Below, in pieces: positions 1 to 5,087 of a DNA stretch of 5,087 nt. Under the pieces are notes generated by a model. It did not search any database. It was not told the DNA's origin and saw only the letters and a list, made by a program, of their open reading frames with translations. This stretch comes from Planctomycetaceae bacterium (GTDB taxonomy: Bacteria; Planctomycetota; Planctomycetia; Pirellulales; Thermoguttaceae): contig JAIROD010000861.1 of assembly GCA_031257725.1 (NCBI GenBank), forward strand, positions 1 through 5,087, written 5' to 3'. Made by a program: the position numbers and the translations under genes. Numbering within the stretch: position 1 is the first letter of the stretch; every line of letters starts with the position of its first letter.

Positions 1-2948
1 GTGATTGGTTTGAAGGTGTCGAGGATTTTTTGGTAATCGGGGTCATTTTTGTCCGCAAAAATAATTCCGCAACTCTCTGTTCCACCTGCTGACTTTGCCA
101 GCGGCGCGAGCAAAAACGGATTCAATTCCGGTTCCGTTATTCTCACCCATGTCCGGCGCGGAACAATTCCGCGCGAATTTTCTTGCGGAAACTGATACTG
201 ATTTTGCGTTCTCCGCATCCAATTTGTGCGGTAAACATTGCCGTCCGAATGGCAATTCGCACAACGCCTCGCCGCAACCTCATTCAAAACTGCATCCAAA
301 TTCGGCGGATATATCCGGCGGCAACCCAATAAATCAGGATGCGACGTTTCGCTTGAAGCATAATACGGAACATTCAAATCAATCCACGCATAAACTTTAC
401 GGCGGCTTTCATCGTCCATCTCAAAACGCTTTTGCCCCTTTTCGTCAGGATGTCCGTTGCGAATCAACTCCGCAAGCGGACTGCGATACGTTCCCCACTC
501 CTTCGGTTCAACCCGTAAAATATTTTGCTCATCTCCGTTATACGTCGGAATCCAACTAATATACGGACTACCGTTTTTCCCTTGCTTTTCCGATGCAAGA
601 ACATCGTAAGAGACGTTAAAATAATCAGTAAATCCGCCGCTCAAATCAATTCCTTTCGGTGCGTCTTTCGGATTATGACACTCAACACAATACCGATTCC
701 AAACCGGCTGCACAACACGGACATAATCAAATCCGGGTGAAAACGCCGCCCGATCCTCCGAAACTTCCGCCCATTTCGGCAATATCGGCTTAACCGGTGT
801 GTTCGTCAGACTGTGAGGCAATTTTGTTGTAACAACCGGAGTTGACAACCGCGATTCATGGCAACCAACACAAGTTTGCTCTTCACCCGGCATAAAATGC
901 GTAAATGACCGCATTCTTTGAATTGCCCGCCCCTCTTTGTCCAACGCAATAAAATACACCGGTCCCGTTGCAGAAACAACTTGCGGAAAATCACGTTTGT
1001 CTTGGCTCGGAATATAACTGTCATAACCTCCCGACACGTCCGCAACTCCTTTGCCAATCAGAAATGTTGCCGACCCGTCCTCCGCAATCGGAACATCGCC
1101 GAGAATCATTTTGCCCGCATAAGTTGCACCGCACGAAATCACCGGAAACTGAAATCCAAACGAGCGTAAATGCGGTTCAATTCTCACCGTTTTCGGCATC
1201 TCCCGCACAATCCGAATCGCCGCAACATCACCGCGATTAACATTTGAACCGAGACCGCGATAAATATCCTGAATTGTTATTATTGCGTGATTGGGTTGAG
1301 TCGATTCGGGAATACGGCTTGACAGAATCGGCGGAGTTTTGCGGCAGCGAATCGGCATCGCGTTGAGGTATTGCATTCCGTCATTTGGTTTTGGGAGAAC
1401 AATCGCCGCGGCTAACGGACGATTTGTTTTCGGGTCAAGTTCAAAAGTCCGAACCAGAAGCGGTCCTCTTGCCGACACCAAAAAACGTTCAGAATCAATC
1501 GGATACGGCGCACTGTAAATCTGAACAGGCCACCGATTGCCGTCGCCTTGATCAACTTTATCGATAGGAATTTCCGGCGTAATATTTTGAATTGCTTCTT
1601 GATCGTTGATACCTCGCCGCCGGTCAAGAATTCCGATTGCACCGTAAGTCGGTCCGTTATGACCGGTTAAAGTACAGACAATTTTGAGCGAATCAGGAAT
1701 TTGACGCGCTTCCATGAATGTTGCCGGAGACAAAACACGATTGCCGAAATAAACTTGTAACTGCGTTCCGTCGGGGTGAATTGCCCAAAGCGACTGAATC
1801 GGAATTGCCGGTTTGTCCACGTATTCCCAACGGCTGTAAATAATTCGCCCGTCGTCGATCACGCTTGGCGTGAAATCGTTTAGGTAGTTAGCGGAAAGCT
1901 GGATAAGTTGCGAGCCGTCGGGTTTCATTCGGTGCAATATTCCGACCGGAGCGTTCCAACAGTAGGCGAATTGCGGACTTCGTGAGGTTAAAAAAGCAAT
2001 ATCGCCGTCAGGCAACCAACAGGCGTTGTAATCATGCCACGCGCCGTGAGTTAATTGTTTTAAGTCCGTACCGTCAACATTGATTGTCCAAAGATGATAC
2101 GGCTCGGATTGTTTTCGCCGCCAACTGAAAAGAATCGTTTTGCCGTCGTAGGAAATATCCGCATCGAGAATTTGTCCTTCCGGTGAAGGAACTAACAATT
2201 TTCCTTCCGCGTCGGGATTTTTCTTTAACTCATCACAATCAAATACATACAATCCTCCGCCGGCACGAAAACCTTCATAATGATAAGTGTAAACATGCGT
2301 CGAATTGATTTCAAAACGTTTGATGACAAGAAATTGTTTCAAACCGCGAGTGAGATATTCCGATGTTTCTTTGTCGAGATCGGCGAGTTGTTCCGGTGCG
2401 GTGCCGCCGGATAATTTTCGTAATTCTTTTGCTGTTGGCGGGTTGGCGAACACCATAATTTCGGCTGCGCCGGGGTTGGGACCGCCGTAGGAGTTTTTGA
2501 AAACGAGGCGGATTTTTTGAGTTTTCTGTTTTGGGATAGGGATTCGTTGTGCGCCGTGTTTCATTTGCAAGGTTCCTTCGGCGGCAGGATTGGTCTGGTT
2601 GTCAAGAAAAACCTGATAATCTTTCCAACATTCCGTCATAAAAAATGAGGTTCTGCCCCAATAAACGATTTCCGCAACATCAACAGGTTGCGGAAATTGC
2701 AAAATCAATTCACCGTAATTTTTTGCTGTTTCGTTATTGACGCACCAACAATGATTGAGATCGGCGGACCGGCTTCCGCTTTCGGGAATCACGCCATCGG
2801 CTACAAATTTTGCCGCGTAACTGCCGTTATATTCAGAGTTCGCGGTAACTATTGCCGACATTGCGATATTCTCCGAAACAATATCCCTTGCCCAAAGAGT
2901 TTCCAATCCCGCCAACAGGATAATTACCAACACAAATATCTTTTTCAT
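1..2948 (-). CDS. HzsA-like secreted multihaem c-type cytochrome, 3' end missing
   Basis: The frame is open from ATG 2948 to the window edge: 982 codons, no stop. Seen: a signal peptide (MKK, then a hydrophobic run to about residue 17, likely cleavage after LWA at 20), so the product is exported. Residues 22-165 look like a discoidin (F5/8C)-like domain. Residues 205-450 have TolB/WD40-like blade signatures (DADISYDGKTILFSW, WTINVDGTDLKQLT, HRMKPDGSQL). The next section, including GSNVNRGDVAAIRIV near 570, resembles the hydrazine synthase alpha family. Three CxxCH haem sites follow: CVGCH 693-697, CVECH 754-758 and CANCH 896-900. Weak SD GGAA lies 8 nt before ATG. Family knowledge: HzsA is a periplasmic dihaem subunit making hydrazine in anammox bacteria; planctomycetes without anammox carry longer relatives of unknown function. 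Inference: an extracytoplasmic redox or binding protein, not proven hydrazine synthase. No hzsB or hzsC partner is adjacent. Perhaps some tens of C-terminal residues are missing. Confidence 0.9.
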   Translation of the reverse strand, partial: MKKIFVLVIILLAGLETLWARDIVSENIAMSAIVTANSEYNGSYAAKFVADGVIPESGSRSADLNHCWCVNNETAKNYGELILQFPQPVDVAEIVYWGRTSFFMTECWKDYQVFLDNQTNPAAEGTLQMKHGAQRIPIPKQKTQKIRLVFKNSYGGPNPGAAEIMVFANPPTAKELRKLSGGTAPEQLADLDKETSEYLTRGLKQFLVIKRFEINSTHVYTYHYEGFRAGGGLYVFDCDELKKNPDAEGKLLVPSPEGQILDADISYDGKTILFSWRRKQSEPYHLWTINVDGTDLKQLTHGAWHDYNACWLPDGDIAFLTSRSPQFAYCWNAPVGILHRMKPDGSQLIQLSANYLNDFTPSVIDDGRIIYSRWEYVDKPAIPIQSLWAIHPDGTQLQVYFGNRVLSPATFMEARQIPDSLKIVCTLTGHNGPTYGAIGILDRRRGINDQEAIQNITPEIPIDKVDQGDGNRWPVQIYSAPYPIDSERFLVSARGPLLVRTFELDPKTNRPLAAAIVLPKPNDGMQYLNAMPIRCRKTPPILSSRIPESTQPNHAIITIQDIYRGLGSNVNRGDVAAIRIVREMPKTVRIEPHLRSFGFQFPVISCGATYAGKMILGDVPIAEDGSATFLIGKGVADVSGGYDSYIPSQDKRDFPQVVSATGPVYFIALDKEGRAIQRMRSFTHFMPGEEQTCVGCHESRLSTPVVTTKLPHSLTNTPVKPILPKWAEVSEDRAAFSPGFDYVRVVQPVWNRYCVECHNPKDAPKGIDLSGGFTDYFNVSYDVLASEKQGKNGSPYISWIPTYNGDEQNILRVEPKEWGTYRSPLAELIRNGHPDEKGQKRFEMDDESRRKVYAWIDLNVPYYASSETSHPDLLGCRRIYPPNLDAVLNEVAARRCANCHSDGNVYRTNWMRRTQNQYQFPQENSRGIVPRRTWVRITEPELNPFLLAPLAKSAGGTESCGIIFADKNDPDYQKILDTFKPI

Positions 2949-3002
2949 AAATCTTATTCCATAAAATTGTTGTTAATTTGTTCTCAACGTCTTTTTTTAA
3001 CG

Positions 3003-3092
3003 AAAACCGAATTATAATCCGTTTGTGGGCGACGGTCAATCCTTCGCCCAGAAAGGGCAATACATACCAGCCCGCCTTTAAAATTCGGTTTT
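3003..3092. repeat. Nested inverted repeats around the HzsA-like promoter
   Basis: The outer pair AAAACCGAATT (3003-3013) and AATTCGGTTTT (3082-3092) is a perfect 11-bp inverted repeat. Inside it are TGGGCGA (3026-3032) with TCGCCCA (3044-3050), a perfect 7-bp dyad with an 11-nt gap, and a weaker third helix around AAAGGGC (3052-3058) with GCCCGCCTTT (3070-3079). Drawn as RNA this is a three-way junction. The promoter sits inside it, so the minus-strand transcript would contain only the last few bases and the symmetry is more likely to act at the DNA level. A third copy of the outer motif with one extra A lies at 3160-3172. Confidence 0.6.
3011..3039 (-). promoter_or_regulatory. Sigma70-type promoter of the HzsA-like gene
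   Basis: On the minus strand a -35 box TTGACC (3039-3034, 5 of 6 consensus bases) and a -10 box TATAAT (3016-3011, 6 of 6) are separated by exactly 17 bp. The predicted start of transcription is near 3004, giving a leader of about 56 nt before ATG 2948. The orientation and distance fit the HzsA-like gene. The -35 box lies in the loop of a 7-bp dyad and the -10 box overlaps one arm of an 11-bp inverted repeat, so a regulator may act here. That last point is inference. Confidence 0.7.
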
Positions 3093-3125
3093 ATAGGCGT
3101 AATATTTTAGTATCTTTTATTTAAA

Positions 3126-3152
3126 ATCCTGTAAATCTTGTTGATCCTGTCA
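3126..3152 (+). repeat. Degenerate 9-bp tandem repeat, ATCCTGT type
   Basis: Three consecutive 9-mers occur: ATCCTGTAA (3126-3134), ATCTTGTTG (3135-3143) and ATCCTGTCA (3144-3152). Runs of ATCCTGT-type units are familiar intergenic repeats in several bacterial groups. This is a short, diverged example in the spacer between the HzsA-like gene and the small plus-strand gene. No function can be read from it. Confidence 0.55.
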
Positions 3153-3177
3153 AAAGACAAAAACCGAAATTTCAAGT

Positions 3178-3197
3178 GTAATGAGTATAACCATTAC
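3178..3197. promoter_or_regulatory. Small dyad upstream of the 83-residue gene
   Basis: GTAATG (3178-3183) and CATTAC (3192-3197) form a perfect 6-bp inverted repeat with an 8-nt gap, ending 29 nt before ATG 3227. The gap contains TATAAC (3186-3191), a possible -10 hexamer with 5 of 6 consensus bases, but I find no convincing -35 box at the right distance. It could be an operator over a weak promoter, a small hairpin in the leader, or chance. Confidence 0.3.
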
Positions 3198-3215
3198 GAT
3201 TTTTAATTATTTGAT

Positions 3216-3219
3216 GAGG
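3216..3219 (+). promoter_or_regulatory. Shine-Dalgarno GAGG setting the start of the small gene
   Basis: GAGG lies 7 nt before ATG 3227, a good spacing. The frame also offers a TTG one codon earlier (3224), only 4 nt from GAGG, so ATG 3227 is preferred and the protein starts MSLLG. Confidence 0.7.
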
Positions 3220-3226
3220 TAATTTG

Positions 3227-3478
3227 ATGAGTTTATTAGGCTTGTTGGGAGCGCGGGTTGGTCATAAACCGCTTTTTGACGATTTATGTCAATATCATAA
3301 ACTTGATAAAAAAACAAAATTATTATTGAACCATGTGATTCAAAAATATCAACTGTCTCGACCGGTTGAGATTTTTATTGATTCTACAATACTTGAACGT
3401 GCGCTCAATGATGAAGAATTTGCCGAATCGGCGGACGATTTGCGGGAGTTAATCAAAATATGGTTTGAAATTAGTTAA
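3227..3478 (+). CDS. Conserved-looking small protein of unknown function, 83 residues
   Basis: I do not recognise a named family. The reading frame is complete, has a good Shine-Dalgarno sequence and encodes a balanced soluble protein. Residues 1-12 are mildly hydrophobic (MSLLGLLGARVG) but too short and glycine-rich for a clear membrane segment. Residues 14-42 are mainly lysine-rich helix (KPLFDDL, LDKKTKLLLNHVIQKY). Residues 45-60 contain RPVEIFID followed by an ILERAL helix, and the C-terminus is acidic and helical (NDEEFAESADDLRELIKIW). There are no cysteine pairs, nucleotide-binding motifs or DNA-binding signatures. The layout resembles short uncharacterised proteins I associate with planctomycetes, but this is an impression. 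It is divergent from the HzsA-like gene and convergent with the GNAT gene, so it is probably transcribed alone. Its stop TAA lies within the first unit of a heptamer repeat. Confidence 0.75.
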   Translation: MSLLGLLGARVGHKPLFDDLCQYHKLDKKTKLLLNHVIQKYQLSRPVEIFIDSTILERALNDEEFAESADDLRELIKIWFEIS

Positions 3479-3502
3479 TAGTTATGAGTGAATCGTGAAT
3501 CG
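3475..3502 (+). repeat. Heptamer array at the end of the small gene
   Basis: Four consecutive 7-mers occur: TTAATAG, TTATGAG, TGAATCG, TGAATCG. The stop codon TAA (3476-3478) is inside the first unit. The array continues into the left arm of the inverted repeat at 3488-3513. The 12-mer AGTTAATAGTTA at 3473-3484 recurs exactly, in the same orientation, at 4704-4715. Confidence 0.65.
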
Positions 3503-3565
3503 TTGCTCAAGCGTACTACAACCGTTACGGTAAAAAAAACGCTTGCGCAACTATTCACTATTCAC
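3488..3565. repeat. 26-bp imperfect inverted repeat between convergent genes
   Basis: Arms 3488-3513 and 3540-3565 are 26 nt each and differ from perfect complementarity at three positions, around a 26-nt centre. The centre holds the small palindrome ACCGTTACGGT (3521-3531) and a run of eight A (3532-3539). Both arms contain heptamer units (TGAATCG twice in the left arm, TGAATAG twice on the minus strand in the right). The right arm enters the GNAT coding region: its last codons and TAG stop (3553-3551) are repeat-derived. It may act as a transcript-end hairpin for both convergent genes, but neither side is followed by a U-run, so it is not a textbook intrinsic terminator. Confidence 0.7.
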
Positions 3566-4690
3566 AATTAATTTGTCATAGACCCGATAAGTTTTTGTAC
3601 GGATTGCGCCTCCTTTTTCGAGTGCGCCGCGGGAGAAGGAATTGGACTCAAGTACCCACGAAAATTCCGCTTCCCGAATACCGCTTTGTAACACTTTTGG
3701 AACAAGCGCATTCATTAAAAGCATTCCAAGCCCTTGCATTTGATATTCCGGTAACACATTGGTACTGAGTATCCGAATAGATTTGATTTTTTCTTTATGC
3801 CGTAACAGTTTGAAAAGGCGGAGCGGAGTCATTCTTCCGCCGATTGCTTTAATTCTTGGGTTGTAATCGGGTAACGCAAATGATGCGCCGACCATTTTTC
3901 CATCTAGTTCGATGGCGGTGGTCAGTTCGGGAACAATCAGATATTTGAGAAAAAAAGCCATTTCCTTAATTTCATTTTTTGACATCGGCACGAATCCCCA
4001 TGTATTGGTCAACGCCCGATTATAGATATTGAGGAACATTTCAACATCTTCCTGAAACCGTTTTGTATTCACTGATCGAGATGTTGCGCCGGTACGTTCT
4101 TTGATTTGGTTACAGATCGGTTGTAATTTTGCATTGACTTTTGGTAACATTCCAATTTCACCCCAATAAGCGTACAAATCCTGTGATTTTCTGAAACCAT
4201 TATCTTCGAACAGTTTTTCGTAATAGGGAGGATTATACGTCATCATAAACATAGGCGGCTTGTTGAATCCGTCAATCAACAGCCCGAGTGTGTGATTTAG
4301 TGACGGATTGATCGGTCCGCGAATAATGGTACAATTTCTTTCACGAAGCCAATCGGCGGCGGCGTTAAAGAGTTCGCCTGCAACACTGACATTCTCAACA
4401 CAATCAAAGAATCCCAAAAAACCAACACCGTCGTGATAACGTTCAAGATGTCCGCGATTCAAAATTGCGCAAATTCGTCCTAAAACATTGTTACCATCTA
4501 CTGCAAGGAACGCCTGACATTCATTATGTTCATAAAAGGGGTCTTGATGCCCGAAAAATTTGAAACCGGCAAGCCCGCTCTGTTCGATACGCAGTTGAGG
4601 AATCCAATACGGATCATTTTTGTACATTTTTTGAGGAAAATCGAGAAACGCTTTTTGCTGAAACCATGTTTTCGCCTGAACAATCGTCAT
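3551..4690 (-). CDS. GNAT-fold N-acetyltransferase-like protein, YghO-like family
   Basis: The complete protein has 379 residues. Its N-terminus has the pattern of the YghO-like family: FPQKMYKNDPYWIPQLR (18-34), then DPFYEHNECQAFLAV and GRICAILN (50-78). The middle carries GPINPSLNHTLGLLIDGF (125-142) and MMTYNPPYYEKLFEDNGF (149-166). The C-terminal GNAT part has LSTNVLPEYQMQGLGMLLM (308-326), containing the acetyl-CoA pyrophosphate-binding motif Q/RxxGxG as Q317-M-Q-G-L-G322, followed by WVLESNSFSRGALEKGGA and TYRVYDK (345-373). Family knowledge: these are double-domain GNAT relatives with unknown acceptor substrates. Inference: a cytoplasmic acyl-CoA-dependent transferase; no signal peptide or membrane segment is seen. 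ATG 4690 gives the expected distance to the first conserved block. There is no Shine-Dalgarno sequence: a heptamer array occupies the upstream 42 nt. The final residues NSE and the stop come from repeat units. It is probably monocistronic. Confidence 0.88.
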   Translation of the reverse strand: MTIVQAKTWFQQKAFLDFPQKMYKNDPYWIPQLRIEQSGLAGFKFFGHQDPFYEHNECQAFLAVDGNNVLGRICAILNRGHLERYHDGVGFLGFFDCVENVSVAGELFNAAADWLRERNCTIIRGPINPSLNHTLGLLIDGFNKPPMFMMTYNPPYYEKLFEDNGFRKSQDLYAYWGEIGMLPKVNAKLQPICNQIKERTGATSRSVNTKRFQEDVEMFLNIYNRALTNTWGFVPMSKNEIKEMAFFLKYLIVPELTTAIELDGKMVGASFALPDYNPRIKAIGGRMTPLRLFKLLRHKEKIKSIRILSTNVLPEYQMQGLGMLLMNALVPKVLQSGIREAEFSWVLESNSFSRGALEKGGAIRTKTYRVYDKLIVNSE

Positions 4691-4691
4691 G

Positions 4692-4733
4692 TTTTTAGTT
4701 TTTAGTTAATAGTTAGTAGCGAATAGTTAATAG
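4692..4733 (+). repeat. Six-unit heptamer array abutting the GNAT start codon
   Basis: Exactly six 7-mers fill 42 nt: TTTTTAG, TTTTTAG, TTAATAG, TTAGTAG, CGAATAG, TTAATAG. One base separates the array from the GNAT ATG, so on the minus strand the mRNA leader reads as CTA-starting heptamers and has no Shine-Dalgarno sequence. The units match those at 3475-3502 and, in reverse, 3551-3564. Tandem heptanucleotide repeats (STRR) are known from cyanobacteria; I make no claim that these are homologous. Confidence 0.75.
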
Positions 4734-4755
4734 AGTGTTTTGTGATACCGCATTT

Positions 4756-4778
4756 AACGGCGGAGTTTACTCCGCGTT
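4756..4778. repeat. GC-rich hairpin
   Basis: GCGGAG (4760-4765), loop TTTA, CTCCGC (4770-4775) make a perfect 6-bp stem, extended by AAC/GTT with one bulged G (4759). No T-run follows on either strand, so it does not look like an intrinsic terminator. It could be a short palindromic intergenic repeat, or a leader hairpin if GNAT transcription begins further upstream. Confidence 0.45.
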
Positions 4779-4827
4779 ATGAGGGACACAAAATATGGTA
4801 CAAGGACATCGTTGAATTTCACCAAAA

Positions 4828-4850
4828 ACGTAAAATAAAAATTACGTAAT
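4828..4850. repeat. Overlapping AT-rich palindromes
   Basis: ATTACGTAAT (4841-4850) is a perfect 10-bp palindrome. Its TTACGT half (4842-4847) also pairs with ACGTAA at 4828-4833 across an 8-nt gap. It could be a protein-binding site, but no gene with a clear start lies next to it, so the meaning is unknown. Confidence 0.35.
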
Positions 4851-4890
4851 ATTTCAGTGGAATTAGTGTTTTGAGTTTTTTTAATCCACG

Positions 4891-4923
4891 AATTAATAAA
4901 TTAATAAATTAATAAATTAATAA
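4891..4923. repeat. Tandem octamer repeat AATTAATA, four copies
   Basis: Four perfect copies of AATTAATA (4891-4922) are followed by one further A. This simple-sequence tract is prone to slippage, so copy number may vary between strains. The minus-strand frame entering from the right edge meets a TAA inside it (4919-4917). Confidence 0.85.
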
Positions 4924-4982
4924 GATGATCTCTGTGCGTACCAATCGCCCAGCCCATAGACGATCAACATTCCAACGATTGC

Positions 4983-5087
4983 CTAATACCTAAACATCTC
5001 CATCATTTGCCGGAAAATGATCATAGTAAAAAATATCGGTATTTTCAAGAGGTACCCTAATGATGTGAGTTGGTCATTTTGAATCAT
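4983..5087 (-). CDS. Possible 3' end or remnant of a hydrophobic protein
   Basis: On the minus strand a frame is open from the right edge (ATG at 5087-5085, which may be internal) for 34 codons to TAG at 4985-4983. The residues after position 9 are hydrophobic (LGYLLKIPIFFTMIIF), as in a membrane segment. Past the TAG the same frame continues for 21 sense codons (AIVGMLIVYGLGDWYAQRSS and one Tyr) to TAA 4919-4917, also hydrophobic at first. It could be the true tail of a gene beyond the window, a decayed gene with a nonsense mutation, or chance. No family is recognised. Confidence 0.25.
   Translation of the reverse strand: MIQNDQLTSLGYLLKIPIFFTMIIFRQMMEMFRY

Larger units (their letters stand above)
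4734..5087. other. Intergenic stretch without a convincing complete gene
   Basis: Apart from the hairpin, palindromes, octamer tract and edge frame listed separately, I see no gene here. The plus strand has only a 22-codon frame from ATG 4925 and an open stretch of about 43 codons (roughly 4930-5060) with no start codon. No tRNA-like cloverleaf is apparent. Confidence 0.5.

Noticed and set aside
95..1240. Several plus-strand open frames (95-559, 525-740, 918-1169, 968-1240)
   Set aside because: They lie antisense to the uninterrupted 982-codon minus-strand frame with recognisable haem motifs. Their translations are low-complexity and look like shadow frames.
1385..2490. Plus-strand frames at 1385-1567 and 2305-2490 and minus-strand frame at 1642-1412
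   Set aside because: All overlap the propeller region of the HzsA-like gene in other frames and have no family signature.
1..2948. Calling the organism an anammox bacterium or the gene hzsA
   Set aside because: HzsA-like proteins are widespread in planctomycetes without anammox, the domain layout differs, and no hzsB/hzsC genes are adjacent.
2688..3060. Frames over the start of the HzsA-like gene (plus 2688-3017, minus 3060-2833)
   Set aside because: They overlap the signal peptide, promoter and inverted repeats. The HzsA-like start with its signal peptide explains this region better.
3488..3565. Intrinsic bidirectional terminator
   Set aside because: The stem is long enough but no U-run follows on either strand. 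The A8 run is inside the loop.
3488..3565. Miniature transposable element
   Set aside because: It has paired ends, but no target-site duplication is visible and the arms are built of heptamer units that also occur alone nearby.
4692..4733. CRISPR array
   Set aside because: The units are 7 bp, contiguous and without spacers.
4930..5060. Plus-strand open stretch near the right edge
   Set aside because: About 43 codons with no start codon, no ribosome site and no recognisable protein character.

Overview
The window holds two substantial genes, one small gene and a set of short repeats, and most likely comes from a planctomycete or a close relative. The main reason is the gene at 2948..1 on the minus strand. 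It encodes a secreted multihaem protein related to the alpha subunit of hydrazine synthase (HzsA-like), with an N-terminal discoidin-like domain, a TolB/WD40-like propeller region and at least three CxxCH haem sites. Planctomycetes carry many such proteins, including species that do not do anammox. Base composition is moderate and the intergenic DNA is AT-rich. No rRNA, tRNA, transposase or CRISPR array is visible.

Layout. Positions 1-2948 (minus) are one uninterrupted reading frame of 982 codons that runs off the left edge, so its C-terminus is missing. It has a well-matched sigma70-type promoter (TTGACC, 17 bp, TATAAT) at 3039-3011, which lies inside nested inverted repeats (3003-3092). Positions 3093-3226 are intergenic and carry a degenerate 9-bp repeat and a small dyad. 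Positions 3227-3478 (plus) encode an 83-residue soluble protein of unknown function, divergent from the HzsA-like gene. Positions 4690-3551 (minus) encode a 379-residue GNAT-fold acetyltransferase-like protein, convergent with the small gene. Positions 4691-5087 have no convincing complete gene. They hold a heptamer array, a GC hairpin, a 10-bp palindrome, an octamer tandem repeat and, at the right edge, a minus-strand frame that may be the tail of a neighbouring gene.

The genes do not form an operon: orientation alternates minus, plus, minus, and I see no pathway linking them. The most distinctive structural signal is a heptamer (consensus TTAATAG/TGAATAG) tandemly repeated on both sides of the GNAT gene. 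The stop codons of both convergent genes lie inside copies of it. Two of the arrays also form the arms of a 26-bp imperfect inverted repeat between those genes, and a third array abuts the GNAT start codon, where a Shine-Dalgarno sequence would be expected.
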